Below the pieces are notes generated by a model. It searched no databases. It had not been told where the DNA came from and was given only the letters and a program-made list of their open reading frames with translations. Positions 7,161 to 9,926 of a stretch of 9,926 nt of DNA are shown here, one piece after another. The position numbers were made by a program, and so were the translations under genes. The DNA lies in contig DAOWES010000048.1 in NCBI GenBank assembly GCA_030638385.1, positions 1-9,926 of the forward strand. Reading direction: 5' to 3'. Origin of the DNA: Candidatus Cloacimonadota bacterium. Its GTDB lineage: Bacteria; Cloacimonadota; Cloacimonadia; Cloacimonadales; TCS61. The stretch's first letter is position 1, and the number at the start of each line of letters is the position of its first letter.

Positions 7161-7892
7161 ATGCCCTGCTTTTATGTACCAAATTTATCGGAAGATACTA
7201 TTGAATTAATAATTAGTGGAGATGAATATCATCATATTTGTAACGTGTTTAGAAAAAAAATTGGTGATGAAATTTTACTTACAAGTGGTACCGGATTGTT
7301 GGCGGACGCTACGATTATTGAACAGAACAAAAAAAATCTTAAAATGCAAATTAATAATATTGTTAAACGAACCCGTTCGCATCCTACTATCTCGGTAGCT
7401 GTTCCATTATTAAAAAACAAACATGATAACCTCATTATTGAGAAGCTCTCGGAACTGGGAGTAAAAGATTTTTATCCAATTACAACTGAACGCACTGTTC
7501 GGAAAGCGTCTAAAAATACAACCGAAAAATTTGAAAAAGTAGCTATTGCAGCCATCAAGCAATGTGATAATGCTTTTGTCCCAAAGATACATTCAGTTTA
7601 TAGTTTACCGGAGTTATTAACAAAATTAAAAGAGAAAAATATTACACCGATTGCAGCATTTGAGATTGGAGAACATAAACTTATTGCTGATGTTGCAGAT
7701 GCAAATAGTTCTGTTTGTTTAATTATTGGTCCCGAAGGTGGCTTTGAAGCTAGCGAGATGCAGATGATGCTTGCCGAGGAAGTGAAGCCGGTTTCTTTGG
7801 GAAATCATATTGTTAGAGCGGAAACTGCTGCTATTATGGCTGTTTCGCAACTTTTGGGAATATATCTAAAAGCAAATTCAGAATATTATTAA
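7161..7892 (+). CDS. rsmE: 16S rRNA m3U1498 methyltransferase RsmE
   Basis: RsmE uses S-adenosylmethionine to methylate N3 of U1498 in 16S rRNA of the 30S subunit. The 243 residues have the usual two-part layout. An N-terminal PUA-like RNA-binding domain (1-70) includes the family start MPCFYVP and GDEYHHI (20-26). The SPOUT methyltransferase domain includes EKLSELGV (94-101), IIGPEGGF (188-195) and the knot segment LGNHIVRAETA (213-223). The position usually occupied by basic residues after KQ is CDNAF (135-139), a mild divergence. I chose ATG 7161 because AGGAAGG (7149-7155) stands right before it and the protein then begins as relatives do; the in-frame ATG at 7092 would add 23 unlike residues. 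It is the usual downstream neighbour of dnaJ. Confidence 0.94.
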   Translation: MPCFYVPNLSEDTIELIISGDEYHHICNVFRKKIGDEILLTSGTGLLADATIIEQNKKNLKMQINNIVKRTRSHPTISVAVPLLKNKHDNLIIEKLSELGVKDFYPITTERTVRKASKNTTEKFEKVAIAAIKQCDNAFVPKIHSVYSLPELLTKLKEKNITPIAAFEIGEHKLIADVADANSSVCLIIGPEGGFEASEMQMMLAEEVKPVSLGNHIVRAETAAIMAVSQLLGIYLKANSEYY

Positions 7893-7923
7893 TCTCAATC
7901 GAGATGGTTGGAAAATTAATAAA

Positions 7924-7951
7924 TTGACATGAGCTTTTGTGGATCAATTAT
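7924..7951 (+). promoter_or_regulatory. Candidate promoter of the small Cys-tailed protein gene
   Basis: A perfect -35 box TTGACA is at 7924-7929. AATTAT at 7946-7951, after a 16-base spacer, matches the -10 consensus at four of six positions. It lies in the 101-base gap after rsmE, so the next gene is probably transcribed on its own as well as possibly by read-through; no terminator is evident after rsmE. Confidence 0.5.
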
Positions 7952-7993
7952 GTGGAATGAGTTCAAAATAATGCAAATTCCAAGGAGGGAAAT

Positions 7994-8386
7994 ATGACTG
8001 AAGTTAATGTAAGTAAGAAAGTTCAAGAAGCTGTAGTAAAAGCCATTCATGCAGGCGAAGATGTGGCAAAAGCAATCAGTAGTGCGACAAAAGAGATTAT
8101 TGCAACATCCAAAGATGAAGAATTAGAGACTAAAGAGAAAGTTCAGAAACTTGCCAAAGAAGCTTTGGAAGGCGCAAAACAAGGATTTGAAAAAGCAAAA
8201 CCTTCCGCAGAAGAATTTGCCAAGAAAGCATCTGTTACTATTGGAAAGTCTTTTAAAGAATATACACCTAAAGTAGCAAAATTTGTGAAAGATGTTTTCG
8301 AAGGTGTGTTCGATGGTGCCAAAGAAGTGATTGATGAAAAGAAAAGCAGTAAGTGTTGTGATGATTGTGATTGCGATGATGAATAG
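7994..8386 (+). CDS. Small Lys/Ala/Glu-rich helical protein with a Cys/Asp tail, function unknown
   Basis: I do not recognise this 130-residue protein. Residues about 5-115 are rich in Ala, Lys, Glu and Val in an amphipathic pattern (for example KVQKLAKEALEGAKQG at 49-64), suggesting long helices like those of phasin-like, LEA-like or apolipoprotein-like proteins. There is no signal peptide or membrane segment. The last ten residues are CCDDCDCDDE, with Cys at 121, 122, 125 and 127 among acidic residues, which could bind a metal. The gene is surely translated: AAGGAGG (7982-7988), the strongest plus-strand ribosome site in the window, sits five bases before the ATG. It appears to be a single-gene unit, with a promoter candidate upstream and a strong terminator downstream. 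The helical fold and metal binding are inference. Confidence 0.85.
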   Translation: MTEVNVSKKVQEAVVKAIHAGEDVAKAISSATKEIIATSKDEELETKEKVQKLAKEALEGAKQGFEKAKPSAEEFAKKASVTIGKSFKEYTPKVAKFVKDVFEGVFDGAKEVIDEKKSSKCCDDCDCDDE

Positions 8387-8405
8387 CTAAAACAATTAAC
8401 CGATT

Positions 8406-8437
8406 GCCCTGGGATTAATTATTTCGGGGCTTTTTTT
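8406..8437 (+). terminator. Rho-independent terminator of the small Cys-tailed protein gene
   Basis: Bases 8406-8414 (GCCCTGGGA) pair with 8422-8430 (TTTCGGGGC), nine base pairs including three G-U, around a seven-base loop. Seven T residues follow (8431-8437). It stands 19 bases after the stop codon. Confidence 0.88.
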
Positions 8438-8439
8438 AT

Positions 8440-8478
8440 AAAAAAAAAGAGCCTTTCTCATTTGAAAAAGGCTCTTTT
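8440..8478 (-). terminator. Terminator of the minus-strand operon, possibly bidirectional
   Basis: AAAAGAGCCTTT (8445-8456) and AAAGGCTCTTTT (8467-8478) are perfect 12-base inverted repeats around a ten-base loop. On the minus strand the stem follows the stop of the gene at 8499 by about 20 bases and is followed by a run of T (complement of 8448-8440). On the plus strand it has only four T residues inside the stem, so it may stop transcripts from both sides. Confidence 0.85.
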
Positions 8479-8498
8479 ATGTATATCAAGCAATCTGT

Positions 8499-9623
8499 TT
8501 AGTCTTCAATAACTTCCACATTTGCTCTAGGAATTACTATCTTTTTACCATTGTTAAGTTCTGCTTCCAAAATACGAACCATTGTTTCAGATTCCACTTT
8601 GGTAAGAGATTCCGGTAAAGCGGTAATTTTTCCGATTTCTCCAAAGTTTGGCTGACGAATGATACGGATGTTAGAACCAATCTCCAAAGTAGCCATTGTT
8701 GCTTCTTCTGCGACCAATTCTTTTTCATCAAATGGAATTGGAATGATGATTTCAGGTCTCATTACTCCGGCACGAATTTGAGTTTTTCCGTGCATAGAAG
8801 CTTTCTTGCCTTCGAAATCTTTTAGAAGATTAAAAGTAGTGTTAGCCATCTTAATCTCACCAAAACCCTCTGTACATACAATGGTAATGCCGATTTTTTC
8901 ATGACCGGTAATTGCTACGCCAATGTTGTAGCCGAGTAATTTTTTCAAATCACGGTCATCTATTCCGCCGGTAATGATTCCGTTAGCACCAACTTTTATT
9001 GCTTTATTGATCAAATCAAGAGTTGCCATTGCTCCGGTAACGATGAGCTTTCCTTTGCAGGAATCATCTACTTGCTCTGGTGTAGCAATGTCAGTAGCAT
9101 CTTTAGCCAGTACTTTGATCTCTCCGGTTGTTTCACCGGCGATACCAAAAATTCCTTGAACGTAAGCAGATTTATTTTCGATTACCACGCCTTCGTTTTC
9201 TACAACGTCTATCACAATGCCATCGATAAAGGCTTTAATCTGAACCGGAATACGTGGTTCACGCAATAACATTTGGCCGGTAATTTTGGAAATACTTTCA
9301 ATCTCTCCGTCAATTGGAGATTTGATTGCAGTTTTAAATAATCCAAAGAATCCTTTTGTTTCAGCTATCATTTGTCCTTTTTGAATCTCATCACCAGCTT
9401 TTACTTTGATGAATTGATTAACCATGTTAGGTTGAACGCCAAGTTTATTTGCTAAGTTAAAAGGAACAACTTTACCCGGGAGACGAGTTTCAGCTACTAA
9501 TGTATCTGCATTTACTTTGTCGCCTTTTTTAACTAAAACGTTACCCTTCAAAGGAAGAATTCTGTCTTTTCTTAATACTATACTTTTGGTTACGGTTAAC
9601 CCTGGTGAATATGCTTGAGCCAT
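8499..9623 (-). CDS. Conserved protein with barrel-sandwich-like N-terminus and KOW-like C-terminus, MutL-linked
   Basis: This is a 374-residue protein of unknown function. The N-terminal third has lipoyl/barrel-sandwich-type turns: KGNVLVKKGDKV (26-37), LPGKVVPFN (48-56), VKAGDEIQKGQMIAETKG (74-91) and SPIDGEIES (102-110). The centre has Gly-rich alpha/beta strands, including KLIVTGAMATLDLI (192-205), GIITGGIDDRDL (215-226) and VCTEGFGEI (249-257). Residues about 312-372 look like a KOW/SH3 barrel (GSNIRII..., then FGEIGKITAL). No Lys sits in a clear lipoylation or biotinylation motif, and no signal peptide or membrane segment is visible. From memory, relatives follow long MutL-like genes in some anaerobes. 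ATG 9623 has an AGGAGG site five bases upstream, which overlaps the end of the upstream gene. The two are clearly one operon, nine bases apart. Confidence 0.88.
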   Translation of the reverse strand: MAQAYSPGLTVTKSIVLRKDRILPLKGNVLVKKGDKVNADTLVAETRLPGKVVPFNLANKLGVQPNMVNQFIKVKAGDEIQKGQMIAETKGFFGLFKTAIKSPIDGEIESISKITGQMLLREPRIPVQIKAFIDGIVIDVVENEGVVIENKSAYVQGIFGIAGETTGEIKVLAKDATDIATPEQVDDSCKGKLIVTGAMATLDLINKAIKVGANGIITGGIDDRDLKKLLGYNIGVAITGHEKIGITIVCTEGFGEIKMANTTFNLLKDFEGKKASMHGKTQIRAGVMRPEIIIPIPFDEKELVAEEATMATLEIGSNIRIIRQPNFGEIGKITALPESLTKVESETMVRILEAELNNGKKIVIPRANVEVIED

Positions 9624-9632
9624 AATTTCCTC

Positions 9633-9926
9633 CTAATTTAATATCTCTTCCGGATAAGCTTTTAATTCTTTCATCCATTTTTTCAATAATGGAACTCTTT
9701 CAGAAGCATCTGTCGGTAAAGTAAATGGTCGTCTTCCGCGAGTATCTAAGATGATACCAACTACACCACCAGTAAGTTCTGTTTCTAAAACTTGGTTCTT
9801 TCCATTGCCAAGGTCTAAGCCTTTACCAGGAGTAAGAACAGCTTTTGCTTTTTCTCCGACTCCCAAAGGAATCAAGCGCATTTCGCCAAACTTGATCTCT
9901 TCTTCAAATTTTTCACCATTTGGAAG
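9633..9926 (-). CDS. C-terminal end of a probable MutL-like (glutamate mutase accessory) protein
   Basis: The frame is open from the window edge to the TAG at 9635-9633, giving the last 97 residues; the start lies outside. An internal ATG at 9881 is not the start, because the frame continues upstream as LPNGEKFEEEIKFGE without a stop. The fragment contains VLTPGKGLDLGNGKNQ, then GGVVGIILDTRGRRPFTLP and an ending of short helices. This pattern matches my recollection of the C-terminal tail of long proteins annotated as glutamate mutase L, members of the ASKHA ATPase superfamily related to chaperones that reactivate B12-dependent mutases. The ATPase part is not in the window, so the family call is tentative. 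It overlaps the ribosome site of the next gene, so the two are tightly coupled. Confidence 0.7.
   Translation of the reverse strand, partial: LPNGEKFEEEIKFGEMRLIPLGVGEKAKAVLTPGKGLDLGNGKNQVLETELTGGVVGIILDTRGRRPFTLPTDASERVPLLKKWMKELKAYPEEILN

Noticed and set aside
7892..7905. Hairpin ATCTC/GAGAT directly after rsmE, considered as a terminator.
   Set aside because: The stem is only five base pairs and no T-run follows.

Overview
The window is about 10 kb of AT-rich bacterial chromosome, with compact genes, good Shine-Dalgarno sites (GGAG/AGGAGG) and sigma-70-type promoter motifs. No mobile element, CRISPR array, rRNA or tRNA was recognised. The central block is the classical heat-shock operon in the order hrcA-grpE-dnaK-dnaJ, followed by rsmE. 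The right-hand minus-strand pair resembles proteins seen in anaerobic lineages such as Cloacimonadota and Chloroflexota. My best guess for the source is an uncultured anaerobe, possibly Candidatus Cloacimonadota; this rests on gene content and style, not on a search.

Layout. (1) 1-1712, minus strand: a signal-peptide-bearing trypsin/HtrA-like serine protease overlaps by 13 nt a downstream FHA-domain membrane protein that runs off the left edge. (2) 1713-2048: a divergent intergenic region holding the hrcA promoter and an imperfect CIRCE operator. (3) 2049-6908, plus strand: hrcA, grpE, dnaK, dnaJ. A strong hairpin with a U-rich 3' flank lies between dnaK and dnaJ, and a terminator follows dnaJ. 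(4) 7161-7892, plus: rsmE, with its own candidate promoter. (5) 7994-8386, plus: a small Lys/Ala/Glu-rich helical protein of unknown function ending in a Cys/Asp cluster, with its own promoter candidate and a strong terminator. (6) 8499-9926, minus: a conserved protein of unknown function with a barrel-sandwich-like N-terminus and a KOW-like C-terminus. Nine nucleotides upstream of it is the C-terminal end of a probable MutL-like (glutamate mutase accessory, ASKHA-type) protein entering from the right edge. The two convergent units are separated by back-to-back terminators.

How they work together. DnaK, DnaJ and GrpE form the Hsp70 folding cycle. HrcA represses its own operon through CIRCE. 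RsmE methylates 16S rRNA and is a frequent neighbour of dnaJ, although the usual prmA between them is absent here. The protease/FHA pair looks like an envelope unit with a phosphothreonine-binding module on its membrane partner. The least understood parts are the small Cys-tailed protein and the MutL-like/barrel-sandwich pair.
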